From: Nyssa sinensis
Lineage: Eukaryota; Streptophyta; Magnoliopsida; Cornales; Nyssaceae
Assembly (NCBI GenBank): GCA_008638375.1
Contig: CM018043.1
Location: 41,548,066-41,612,065, forward strand
Direction of reading: 5' to 3'
DNA: 64,000 bases
Under the pieces are notes generated by a model. It worked only from the letters and a program-made list of their open reading frames with translations, was not told the origin of the DNA and searched no databases. Below, in pieces: positions 21,904 through 31,944 of the stretch. Made by a program: the position numbers and the translations under genes. Position 1 is the stretch's first letter. Every line of letters begins with the position of its first letter.

Positions 21904-22866
21904 TATCAGTGACAACATCCTTCTTGCCCAAGAACTCATGCATAATTACCATAAGGACACAGGTTCTCCTCCTTGTACTCTGAAAGTTGACCTTAAGAAA
22001 GCATTTGATTCAGTGCGGTGTGAATTCATTACTGACACTTTGAGCATTATGGGTTTTCCTCAGCTTTTTATTGACTGGATTTTTTGCTGCATCTCTACTC
22101 CTCGTTTCTCAGTTGTCATTAAGGGAGAGTTGGAAGGTTATTTTCCCGGAGCTAAGGGTTTAAGGCAAGGAGACCCTCTTTCTCCCTATCTCTTTGTGAT
22201 TGCTATGGATGTCCTCTCTTTGATTCTCCATCAAATGTCGGCTGGATCTCAGTTTAAACACCATTGGAGATGCCATAAGTCCAAGCTGACCCATCTTTGT
22301 TTTGCTAATGACATCATGCTTTTCTGTCATGGGGATCTGGCCTCAGCTTCTATCCTTAAGCAAGGGCTCGACACTTTTGCCTCATTCTCTGGCCTTTTGC
22401 ACAATGCTTCCAAAAGTAACATTTTCCTTTCAGGTGTGGAATCCAACCTCAAGCAGCTTATCATTGCTCAAGTCGGCTTTCTTGAAGGCTCCCTTCCTAT
22501 CTGTTACCTTGGAGTGCCTTTGATTTCTACCAAGCTGAAAGCCCAGGATTGCAAATCTTTAGTAGATCGCATTATTGGTAAGATCACTCATTGGGCCACA
22601 AAATCTCTTTCCTATGCAGGTCGTGTTCAGCTGATCAGGTCTGTCCTTTTTAGCATTCAAGTTTTCTGGTCTTCCCTCTTCATCCTCCCTAAAAAGGTGG
22701 TAAATCAGATTGAGCAAGCTATGAGATCTTTTCTCTGGAGTGGCAACCATCTCATATTTTCTGGTTCCAAAGTTGCGTTGGAGGATGTAACTTGCCCTAA
22801 AAATGAAGGGGGTCTTGGTATTAAGAGGCTTGTTGATTGGAACCTAGCTGCTTTGGAGAAACTTTG
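21904..22866 (+). pseudogene. LINE-C: inverted RT fragment
   Basis: An open RT segment from [16 protein letters not shown] to DWNLAALEKL, without a stop. Motifs include [29 protein letters not shown] and YLGVPLISTKLKAQDC. The catalytic box reads FANDIMLF: the first Asp of FADD is Asn, which would abolish polymerisation. It is almost identical to LINE-B over the same interval. The endonuclease, the zf-RVT domain and the start of the RT are absent. Confidence 0.88.
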
Positions 22867-22940
22867 TTAAAGCTTCTGAAAGAAACCAATATTTGCAATA
22901 AACCCTATTCACCCCCTTTTCTAGGGTAAATATCTGGGCA

Positions 22941-23625
22941 ACAGAGAGAATGAAAGGTGTTCTATATTGAATCAATACATTCAAGTAATCCAAGAACACT
23001 TAAACTCATGCACACAAACTCTCTATTCACTTAAACATGGTGGTTAGACATATGCAACAACTTCAACCATGAAATGTTCTTATGTCAAAGTTGACTTTAT
23101 GGTGTTGAATTATTTACACTTCAATATAAGCAAACAACCATAGTCAATCAACTTAGGAACTTTTGACCATTTCTTACCAAAACTCCTCCTCACCAAGCCA
23201 AATTTGCAAACTTGAATTTTCACTTTTCTCACCTTTTGCAAGGTGGCTTTTACACAGTTGAATAGGCTGCACTTTTCAATGTATTTCTAATGTAGGCAAA
23301 TACACTATCTCAAAGGTAGCCCTTTCATTCCTTTCTTTGATTTTTCAATTTTAGTGTGTCTTCCATTTTCTTTTTAGGCTTTTTCTTTTGGGTCCTTTGA
23401 TTTTTTCAAGCTAAGTCAATCTTTCTAGCCATGGACTGATTAAAGTATAAACATAAAACCAATAAGTCCAACCTATCTACAAGGCAATTTCATGCAAGAA
23501 GTATCCAAGACCAAAGACTATGAGATCACAAGTAGATTGAAAGATTGTATGCAATCAAGTTATTAAGACTAAGTGAAGATAGTGATAAAATGAAGTACAC
23601 AAATCAGAGTCTGAAGCATTCTTTT
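22941..23625. other. Unassigned non-coding stretch
   Basis: About 685 bp without a supportable ORF, RNA gene or repeat match in the window. It lies between the copia LTR end and the 3' end of LINE-D. It may be LTR or leader sequence of the copia element. Confidence 0.4.
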
Positions 23626-23888
23626 TTCTGGTAAGTAAAAATTTATATAACCAAAAAGAGAGATACACAAGAGGAGCAAAAATAAAGCTCAAAAAAAGGA
23701 GCTACACAAAAACCAAACTAACAAGCCTATAACAAGGGGAAAATGAGGGAAAGCCTTCAATAGCGCACCCTCCTAACCCACCAGACAACAGACCAAACCA
23801 ACAACTAATTGTCCAAATTCAACTCCCATCGCAACAACAACTCTTCATCCAGTAGAAAACGTCTAAGGCTACGATCCCCAATGAACTT
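23626..23888 (-). mobile_element. LINE-D: 3' end (ORF2 tail, 3' UTR, poly(A))
   Basis: The minus-strand 3' end of LINE-D: T-run 23626-23631, then CTGGTAAGTAAAAATTTATATAAC, the reverse of the tail at 1-49. It is separated from the rest of LINE-D (35485-41880) by CRM-d. Rejoining at AACTT/AACTG restores one LINE. Confidence 0.82.
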
Positions 23889-24693
23889 TGATGCAAATCA
23901 TAGCACAACTTCAAGGGAACTAGTTCAAGTCCCAATTGGGCCGGTTACGAGAGCACGAACAAGGAAGTTTAAAGATGTACTCAACGGATTGATTCAAGAG
24001 GCATAGACTCAGGCAAATACATGGAGGCCCATTGAGCATGATCCACGTGAGCAACAAAGATTCATCAACATGATTCAAGTTTTAGAATAATCTTGCCAAA
24101 GTTAAGCTTAAATTGGCAAGTTTAAGAAAACTTCTTTGTGGTTCTGATTGTAAGGATTGCATGCCATTTACTGTCCTTTATTTGTTTTCTTTTTTTGGCT
24201 TTTAGGATTCTTTCCTTCTCTATTTTAGGCGTGTGATCAGCCAAATAAGGGCTGATTGTCTTTTCCTTTTTAGGCAAGTCAGAGTCATTTCCTTACCAGA
24301 TTTGAGCCTTAGTTAGGATACCTATTTTAGGGATTTTCCTTGTAATGGCCAGCCTTTTAAATAGGCGTCTAATCAACTAAAAGAGGTAGATCATTATTCA
24401 GTAAATTGTGAGAGTATTTTCTCTCCGGTTCTTTAAAGAACTATTTGAACTTATCGGGATTTCTCGTGGCGTTCACCAACGACTTATCAAACGGATTTTC
24501 CACCACCGTTTGTGGCATCTTCCTTATACCAAGGTTCTTGTTTCGCAATAAACAACAGGTTGAGGCCAAATATACTGAGGTTCTTGTTTGTCGTAAACAA
24601 CGGGTCGAGGTCTATCATTCTAATCTGATCGTGGAACGATCTTGGGTTCTTTTTTCGTTGTCAGATCTCGCTATTTTGGTGGGGTTCGCATCA
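23889..24693 (+). repeat. CRM-d 5' LTR (805 bp)
   Basis: Begins TGATGCAAATC and ends GGGGTTCGCATCA, with inverted ends TGATGC/GCATCA. The first 200 nt still translate as the pol C-terminal tail (GPVTRARTRKFKDVLNGLIQ). It is the subfamily 1 LTR. Confidence 0.9.
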
Positions 24694-24695
24694 TT

Positions 24696-24707
24696 TGGTA
24701 TCAGAGC
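24696..24707 (+). other. Primer binding site (tRNA-iMet) of CRM-d
   Basis: TGGTATCAGAGC starts 3 nt after the 5' LTR and is complementary to the 3' end of plant initiator tRNA-Met. Confidence 0.92.
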
Positions 24708-24779
24708 TCAGACTCCCAATCAGGTCTGATTTATCCTTTTAATTCTTACGTTAGATTATTTGTTGTCTTAGAATTAAAC

Positions 24780-24783
<4 letters not shown>

Positions 24784-24830
<47 letters not shown>
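24784..24830. repeat. (AT)n microsatellite
   Basis: About 23 AT units in the CRM-d leader. Confidence 0.9.
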
Positions 24831-26418
24831 TCTGCTTGTGCCGTTTTATTTCTTTTGTTCCGCAGCGCTTAATTTTTTCTTCCAAAAAGTCTCTTCCTGT
24901 AGCGCAACCGCCGTTCTGCTTTTAATTCCTTCACTTTTTGTTTTTTTTCCTGTTCGTTGCCCCAAGCCGCACCCTTTTCTTCTTTTCTCTCTTCTTTCTT
25001 GCGCCGCATAGCCTTCTTGACTTGCGCCGCTTTCATTTGCTTTTTTTTTTTTTTTTTTTTCTCACGTTCTGCTTTGCCCTAGCCTAGCCGTAAACAAAAA
25101 AAAAAAAAGTTGCACAAGAAAAAAGAGTACAAAAAAAAAAGAGTAAAAAAAGCCCAAAAAAAAAAAATTTGTTTGTTTTCATCCATTTGTTCCAATAAGC
25201 CCAAAAATCACCTCACCCCCTAAATCAAAATTTTCTTTCGTGGAAATTCTGCTATTTTGTGCTTCTGAAAATCTAATCAACCGTGTTCATTATATTCTTA
25301 CTTTTAAAACCTGAAATTCCTTGATGAGTTCTTGGTGAATTGTTGTTGGAAATTTTGAGTATTCTTTGTTTAGTTTCAAAAGAACTGCAAGAGAATTATC
25401 GAGTGGAAAAAGGCAAGAGTGGTGAGAACATTAGAGGGTTAAAAGCCACGTACTTTTTTTTGAGTGAAAACACTACTGTAGAGTGATTCACATTCTTGAG
25501 TGTAAACACGTAGGGGATAGCACTGTGAGGTCCTTTCTTTCTAACTTTGTTTTGCAGCAATCATGTCTCACAATAGTGCTAAGAGCATAGTTGAAGATGC
25601 TATGGCACTGGCTGATCTGAAAGTGTTTATGGAGGCCATGATGAGTGAGATGCGGCGTGTGATGTAACACCCCGACCCGATGAAGAATTACGAAAACACT
25701 AAATATTAATTAGTGATCGAGACCGTAAGTAACGAGGTCGGTTTTGAACCCCAACATGTGAACTTTCAGTAAAAGTCTCGGGAAACCTGGACGACTGTAC
25801 ATTTATTGCAGTCATCAACCCGTTTCCGTTGATTCCATTGAGACTGTATACTTTCACTCTGATCGCCAACCTTGAATCAAGAGATGAAAAAGAGATTGTT
25901 ACGTCAGGTAGGTTAACAAAGTGAATATAAAAACATAATAAATACATGTTAAATAAACACAGTGATTGTGTAATATGAATATGTATAACCAAAATATGTA
26001 AGTAAATCTAGATTTATATATATAGATTAGTGTGATTAAATATATATATATATATTTATATATGAATTAAGTAAGTGGTGGTTAACCAAAATATATGTAA
26101 GTGTATATATGAAATAATTATATAATGAAATTACATAGTAAAGACAATTATATAGGTATGCATATGGCCGGTATATACATACATATATATATTTATGTAT
26201 CAATGTAACTATGTAAGGTAAATTGGAAGGAAGAGAGAGAGAATCAGTGGGTGCCCACAAACCGTGTAGCTGTTCCCTATGAAATGAATGATGAGAAATG
26301 AATGGCAGCTATGTGATAGCGGGGAAGCGGTGGCCATGCAACCATGAGGTGTCCTCCATGCCAACTTTCAGTTAACAGGTGGTAATGCCACCGACTGCAT
26401 GGGTGGCTGATAAGAAAT

Positions 26419-26424
<6 letters not shown>

Positions 26425-26457
<33 letters not shown>
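26425..26457. repeat. (AG)n microsatellite in LTRx-B
   Basis: About 16 AG units. Confidence 0.9.
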
Positions 26458-26461
<4 letters not shown>

Positions 26462-27185
26462 AGCAGTTGAGAAAGAGAAACTCTAAAAACGGTCGACAAA
26501 AACAGGTAAATTTTTAGGTTGAATTCTGTTTAATTTGTTTTGAATTTAAAGCATGCAATTATAGTGTCTTAGTCTGCATATTAGGAGCTTCAGTTTGTAA
26601 AAGAATGCATGAAAATTGTTAAGAAGTGAGTGAGGAATTTAGAGTTTCAGGTGAACAAAATTCAACACTGTTAGGTGCAGGTTTGAATCAAAGTTAACCA
26701 AACCCAAATTTGTGTATTGGAACCAAAATTAGACCATCCCAAAGTCCTAAAAATGCTAGACCACGACCTAACGACCCAAAGAATGAACCCTAAAAATTGA
26801 GTTGCAGGTTGCGGTTGTGAAACCCAGTTCTTGATTTAGACGCCTACACTCACTTTTGAAGATAGGAACGTGAACCCCATGAGAAATAAGCCAACTCAGA
26901 AGAAACCTCATGAAATTTGACCCAAAAACGAGTTAGTAATGTCCAGTTGCAGGTCTGAGTATTGAATTCCAAATGATGACCATGAGCTCAAACTGGAACT
27001 CCAAATCAATGCTAAACCATTCCTTGATGCTTCAGAAGTGGTTTAGAATCAATAGCAGTGAGTTTTAGTAGTGGGAAATTCACGAAATTGGAGAATTTGG
27101 TTACAGGAATTAGGGTTATCATGCGGGGAGTTGAGGAAGACGATCTACAGTATCGGGTTAAAATGGGTTGGGCCGGATCTAGGTT

Positions 27186-27204
27186 CGGGTCGGGGCCCGA
27201 CCCG
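27186..27204. repeat. GC-rich perfect palindrome in LTRx-B
   Basis: CGGGTCGGGGCCCGACCCG: 9-bp arms around one base. LTRx-D has the near-identical GGGTCGGGGCCCGACTC at about 51605. The arms repeat the terminal motif CCCCGACCCG of the element. Confidence 0.85.
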
Positions 27205-28291
27205 TCACATAAAAGGTTGAGTGGGATGACGTCGTGTGATGTGGGGTAAAAATTTTAAATTTAACTATTAGGACTGTCGTCATTGTGACGTCAGCATTAT
27301 GTGTAAAACCAACCAAACCGGTTGGTTTAATGGAACTAGGGACTAGTTCACTTAAAATGGAACTGAACCCACTGGTTCAGACCGGAAGTTATGAAGATTA
27401 GAGTTTGACCCCCAAAACTTTTGGATAATTATACTAAGGCCCAACCATAATAAATTAAATATTTAATTAATAATATTTAAATCGAAAATACTTTAAAAAT
27501 ACCCCTAGGTCAAATATGAAGCAAACGAAGTCCAAATAAAGTAAACCAATAGTGCATTTTAACTATTTTGGACGTTTTGGACCCAATGGTGGGGTCCGTT
27601 TCATGAGACAGGACCCCAAAAAATTAAGACGCGTTTAACTATAAAATGACCAAATTACCCCTGGTGCCCCTAAAATCAAATGGAAGTCCGAGAGGGTCTA
27701 AATTGACTTTCTTCGACGTTCCGGACTCAATGGTAAGGTCCGTGTTATGAAATGAAGTATGGAAAAATATGACACGTAAATTTGTAAAGTATAAAATCGA
27801 ACCTTACAATTTAATGAAGCTACAGAAGAGTATACGTTAAGAGAATAGCGCTTAAGTTAAAAGCTTGGATTTAATACAACTTAAACATAAAATAAGAACA
27901 TCAATAGAAGATATTTGAGGTACATATGAAGTTAATGGATTGTTATTAATTGTTCTTAGGAGCTACAAAGGGGAAAGGAAAGGCGTCGCAGTAAACGTCA
28001 ATCTTGGAGTATAAGGTGAGTAACCCTGCATTTGAAGTGGAGATTTAACTCCACGGATTTGAAGATGTTCAAATTTCAAGACATCTGAAGCATTGAGTGT
28101 TAAATTCAATATTTCATAATTCTTGTTCTCAAATATTCCGTTCTTATAAATCCTATTGTGATGTGTTCAGTGAATGATTTTTATTACAGTTCTCCTTGAG
28201 AGTATTTAACTTGTTACCTGTTCTGAAATTGTTTTTTTTTTTTTGATAGGTAAATAAAATAGATAAAAGAAAAGAATAAATACAAGATCAA

Positions 28292-28420
28292 GAGGGCATA
28301 CCCTCGAACAAGCTAGAGGAAGGATGGACTTCTACAAGCAAAAGAGCACCCGACCAAAAGCAACAAAAAAAGAAAAAACTAAACAAAGAAAAGGAAAACA
28401 AAACAAGAGGGCATGCCCTC
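28292..28420 (-). other. Two GAGGG/CCCTC hairpins (LINE-E 3' UTR)
   Basis: At 28292-28305 and 28407-28420, 115 bp apart. The second is a perfect palindrome, GAGGGCATGCCCTC. This shows the duplicated 3' UTR module, as in LINE-B and LINE-H. Confidence 0.85.
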
Positions 28421-28499
28421 GAGCAAGCTAGGGGAAAGGAAGAGCATACATAAAACAAAAGGGCTCCCAACCCCAAGTAGCAAAAATATTACACTTTAA

Positions 28500-28871
28500 A
28501 TATGCTATCAGGCAAAGACCAAGTAAACTGGAGATGTCTATTGGAAGTTGAGTCCTGAATCCCTTTTGAGTGAGTGAGCGTACCACGGATCATGTCCTGA
28601 GTTTGAGCAATGATGGCATTTGGACTTTTCTGGACCTAGGTGAATAATCTGCTATTCCTTTCACGCCATATGTTGTAAACTGTGCAAGCTAGTGTAAGCC
28701 TGCCTAAGATGGAGGAGAACGACTTGCCTTTGAAAGAGTTGGTAGCCCAAAGGATAGTTTGCTGCCAGTCCCCAGTAGGACATTGAAAACCACTTTTAGA
28801 GAGCAAGTAGGACCATATGTTGGAGGAGAAAGGGCAGGAAAAGAAGAGGTGATTGTGACTCCCATTTTCTC
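28500..28871 (-). pseudogene. LINE-E: ORF2 C-terminus (zf-RVT)
   Basis: Minus-strand fragment with ENGSHNHLFFSCPFSSNIW (zf-RVT His/Cys part), GDWQQTILWATNSFKGKSF and ILGRLTLACTVYNIWRERNS. It ends near LPDSIFKV. It closely matches LINE-B, -F and -J in the same interval. The first cysteine pair of the domain is lost at the inversion junction. Confidence 0.82.
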
Positions 28872-29798
28872 TAGAATTTGAGAAAATGACACTGTCCAAG
28901 AAGAACGTGGCTAAAATCCCTATTTGGGTAAAATTTTTCAAAAGCAGAAGGCCTTAGCTATGTCGCTAGTGCCATTGGGAAACCTTTGTATGCTGACTCA
29001 CACACTGAAGATCAGACACGGATCAGCTATGCAAGAATATGTGTTGAGGTGGATGCCACCAAAGATTTCCCAGATTCATTTGATCTTCTGTTAACAGACC
29101 TCACAAAAGTGAAAATATTTGTTGAATACCAATGGCTTCCCTCTATGTGCACCCACTGTCACCTCTTTGGCCATAGACTTGCCAACTGCCCTTCAGTTAA
29201 GATTAATGAAGGGAAAGCCATTAATTTACCCACCACAGTTAACAGGAAATCCAGTACAAGTGAATGGAGAGTGGTCTCAAGCAAAGGTAAATCCATCCAA
29301 AGTGATGACACGGCCAAAGAATCTGCTCACATTGTAGACCTCACTAAGGTTCAAGGTGAGTCGTCTACCTGTTCTGAAAATGTGCAATCTGATATGCCGC
29401 ATACAAGTTCCCCCCGTGATGGTGATCCAATAGAGGGCCTTATCCCGGAGCAACCAGTCCTTCCCCACATCTCTTCAATCTCAGTGGAGGACATGGAAAA
29501 TTCTACAGATTTGAATACCCATCTCTCCCCTCTAACTGCAGACCAAGCCTCTTTTCTGTCTCCAAAGGAACCCAAATCCTGTTCTGTTCTAACTGATAGC
29601 TCCCTTCCTGAGATAAGCAGTTCCACCTCTACTATATCTCCTGAATCAAATTCTTTAGCGGACAAAATAGCCAGAGTTGATGAAGCAGATATTGGCAGCA
29701 ATTACACCAAAAACCAGCTCAAAAAGCTAAGGCATAAGAGGAAAATTCTAAAGGAAAAAGGAACAGCAGGTTCCAGCCTCCTCGACTTTCCTCAATGA
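28872..29798 (+). pseudogene. LINE-E: ORF1 C-terminal two thirds
   Basis: Open from about 28986 to the TGA at 29796-29798 without a stop, with the N-terminal domain cut at the inversion junction. It starts in DUF4283 (KIPIWVKFF, then GLSYVASAIGKPLYADSHT). It continues with RICVEVDATKDFPDSF and the CCHC knuckle CTHCHLFGHRLANC (29150-29190). A long Ser/Pro-rich linker follows, and the conserved end DKIARVDEADIGSNY and NQLKKLRHKRK (29660-29745). The stop overlaps the ATG of the missing ORF2 (ATGA, 29795-29798). It is probably an RNA-binding protein fragment. Confidence 0.85.
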
Positions 29799-31470
29799 AT
29801 TATTCCAAATATTGGAAGATTCTATCGTGAAATCATGAACATCATGTTTTAATGCTCATAAAAAGCATTTGTTGAAGAAGTCATATTTTAAATACTCATG
29901 AAAAGTATTTATTTGAAGAAGCCATGTGACAAATGTTTTACAAAATAAACGGTGCATAAGCACCACTTGCGACATTGAAATCCTTTGGAATTCAACTATG
30001 ACATAAAGAAATGCTTGGCAGTAGGATCTAATCCCCCAGGCAACGAGATATCTCCATTGTAGCATTGCAGTAATACGGGAGTCTGGTTCAAAACAGATTC
30101 CATCTAATCAAAGAGAAAAGATGACAAATGCTTTTGAGAATGGAAGCAGGTTTTACTCCCATTTTCACTATGCATGTTTATATCTTTTGAAGTAACGTTT
30201 TTGAGAATGGAAGCAGGTTTTTACCCCCATTTTATTATGCATGTTTGAAGTGCATATACTCTATTTGAAGAAATGTAGGTTTATCTTGAATACTTTAAAT
30301 GTTTCAAAGCTATCTGTTTAAAGAATGCATACATTCTATGTTCTAAATGTATGAGCAATTGGTAGTGAGTATTTTATAAACTCGCATGTGCTAAACCACG
30401 ACCAATTGAAACCCCATGACAAATGCAGGAATTACTCACAAGCTTACATTAGTTTACCCGGATTTTTATCCGTCCCCCTTTCAGGTGATGGAAAGCAAGT
30501 CCTGGTTTTTTATGAAGAAAGTGTTTGATCCGCACAGGGTGGGTCTCGGGTCGTGACATGTGATGAGGTTGGAACTGGAGCAGGTTCACGAATGGATAAA
30601 TTAGATGGAGAGTGCACATGAGAAGCAGCCACAAAACGTCCCTAATCTGCATAGAAGGGAAAGAGTTCAACTGAGGGAATTAAGGGTTGAAGATGAAGAT
30701 CCTTATGAGGCTGGTTTTGATGAAGATGATGATCAGGATTCTTTTGTTGGTAATAGGAGACAAGGAGGGTGGTTTAGAGACGTCAGGAATCGGGAAGATA
30801 ACAACTTGGGTGGTATTAAGATGAAGATTTCATCATTTCAAGGTAGATCTGATCCTTAAGCATACCTTAAGTGGGAGAAGAAGATGGAGTTCATATTTGA
30901 CTGCCACAATTATTCCGAAGCAAAGAAGGTAAAATAAGTTGTGATTGAATTTTTTGACTATGCTATTACTTGGTGGGATCAACTTGTTATAAACAGGAGG
31001 CGAAATAGAGAACGTTCAATAAAGACATGGGAGGAGATGAAACCGATGATGAGAAAGCGGTTTGTTCCGAGTTACTACTACCGAGAGTTGTACAAAAAGC
31101 TGCAAGGTCTTAGACAGGGAAGCCGGAGCGTAGAGGATTACTACAAAGAGATGGAGATTGCTATGATCCGAGCTAATGTCGAGGAAGATCAAGCGCCTAT
31201 GCTCCGAAGTTCTACCAAACAGATGGACATCAAAGTGGAGTAACAACTCAAAAGTGGGTCACGTGCAGCCCATAACGCCAGTTCTACCTTTTGGAAACCG
31301 AGTTCTACCAAATAGATGGACAAGTCACAAATGTCCAAATTTGAGCCCAAGTCCGCGAACACCAACCACGTTCCTCAAGGTAAAACTGACACTTCTACCT
31401 TTAGGAATCGTGACATTAAATGTTTTAAATGTCAAGGCAGGGGACACATAGCTAGTTAATGTCCAGACAA

Positions 31471-31944
31471 GCAAGTCATGATGTTACAAGCACAATTATT
31501 GTGGAAAAATTGGGACTACCCGTGTTGAAGCACCCTAGACCATACAAGTTGCAATGGTTAAATGATAGTGGTGAGATAAGGGTGAACAAGCAAGTGTTAA
31601 TTACATTTCGAATCGGTAAATACGAAGATGAAGTGTTGTGTGATGTAGTACCGATGCAGGCGGGACACTTATTGCTAGGTCGTCCATGGCAGTTTGATAG
31701 GCATGTGAAGCATGATGGCTTTACGAAAAAAATACTCCTTTGTACTTAATCAACGATCAATCACTCTTATACCATTGACACCACAACAAGTATATGAGGA
31801 TCAAGTAAGATTCCAAAAAGAGAGTGATCAAAAGAAAAGAGTGAAAATCAGAGTGAGGCCGAGAAAAATGAAAGGGAAAAAGAAAATCAAAATTCGGCCA
31901 TTGAAAGAAAATCAGAGAGAAAACAAAAGAATTTCTATGCAAAG
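31471..31944 (+). pseudogene. CRM-d: protease remnant and PR-RT linker
   Basis: It reads VTSTIIVEKLGLPVLKHP, VNKQVLITFRIGKYEDEVLC and MQAGHLLLGRPWQFDR, the second half of the retropepsin-like domain. The first half, with the catalytic Asp loop (present as MIIDEG in CRM-g), is deleted, so no protease is possible. A frameshift in an A-run near 31725 leads into the highly charged linker (IPLTPQQVYEDQVRF, then Lys/Arg-rich). Confidence 0.8.

Larger units (their letters stand above)
21741..22866. mobile_element. LINE-C: twin-priming-like inverted LINE
   Basis: A T-run (21741-21756) and LINE 3' UTR lie in minus orientation up to about 21903, then RT sequence follows in plus orientation to 22866. 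On the minus strand this is an inverted 5' block joined to a sense 3' end with poly(A), the classic product of twin priming. Flanks TTACAACTTC (21731-21740) and TTAAAGCTTC (22867-22876) match at 8 of 10 positions and probably are the target duplication. It sits in the copia LTR. Confidence 0.85.
17550..22940 (+). repeat. 3' LTR of the SIRE-like copia element, interrupted twice
   Basis: The LTR pieces are 17550-18615, 21400-21740 and 22867 to about 22940. The start TGTTAGCTCT followed by TTTTGATGATCACAAA is typical of SIRE-type LTRs. About a dozen TCGACTGAT-like motifs lie at 18030-18430, with a TATA box CTATAAATAG at 18485-18494. The second piece carries GAGTCGAGGACGTAGG and CCTCGTAAAACTG, the third CCTATTCACCCCC. 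LTRx-A and LINE-C are the insertions. The exact right end is uncertain. Confidence 0.72.
24694..25562 (+). other. CRM-d 5' leader
   Basis: Untranslated leader with an (AT)n run at 24784-24830, several long T or A runs (25040-25170) and a pyrimidine-rich TTTGTTTTGCAG (acceptor AG at 25556-25557) six bases before the gag ATG. The same acceptor-like sequence precedes gag in CRM-f. Confidence 0.7.
28230..29803. mobile_element. LINE-E: twin-priming-like LINE inside LTRx-B
   Basis: From a T-run near 28230, the 3' UTR and zf-RVT tail run in minus orientation to about 28871. ORF1 sequence then runs in plus orientation to about 29803. The whole endonuclease and RT are missing between the two blocks. 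This is a large-deletion version of the inverted structure seen in LINE-C. A short shared TGAAATT/TGAATT at the edges is the only target-duplication candidate. Confidence 0.8.
25663..30558 (+). mobile_element. LTRx-B: long non-coding LTR-like element
   Basis: Begins TGTAACACCCCGACCCG and ends CGGGTCGTGACA. TGTGA flanks it on both sides (25658-25662 and 30559-30563), a perfect 5-bp target duplication, and removal restores the gag frame. The length is 4896 bp, or about 3.3 kb without LINE-E. It shares with LTRx-D a GGTCCGTTTC module (copies at 27571 and 27715), a GC palindrome (27186-27204), a donor-like AAGGTGAGTAAC (28014-28023), an acceptor-like CCCTTTCAG (to 30484) and a GGTGC-GCACC hairpin near 29953. 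No protein domain is recognised. TG...CA ends and the 5-bp duplication imply integrase-mediated insertion, so a solo long LTR is most likely. Confidence 0.82.
25563..31470 (+). pseudogene. CRM-d gag, split by LTRx-B
   Basis: Gag starts at ATG 25563 (MSHNSAKSIVEDAM). It runs 33 codons to 25662, where LTRx-B splits an ATG codon, and resumes after the second TGTGA at 30564 (RLELEQVHEWI). Acidic and basic linkers follow (VEDEDPYEAGFDEDDDQDSF). The conserved gag domain is at 30830-31190 (KMKISSFQGRSDP, FIFDCHNYSEAKK, RKRFVPSYYYRELYKKLQG, VEDYYKEMEIAMIRANVEED). Part of the next linker is deleted and a GTTCTACCAAA segment is duplicated (31211 and 31300). The CCHC knuckle CFKCQGRGHIAS ends at 31460-31462. 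In-frame stops are near 30606, 30857, 30935 and 31457. Gag would form the particle. Confidence 0.85.

Noticed and set aside
24696..24707. TGGTATCAGAGC considered as part of a tRNA gene
   Set aside because: No cloverleaf surrounds it. It is the minus-strand primer site next to an LTR; no tRNA or rRNA gene was found in the window.
29100..29798. ORF at 28986-29798 considered as a host zinc-finger protein gene
   Set aside because: The CCHC knuckle and the C-terminal DKIARVDEADIG motif match ORF1 of LINE-A, -G and -I, and a LINE 3' end adjoins it in inverted orientation.
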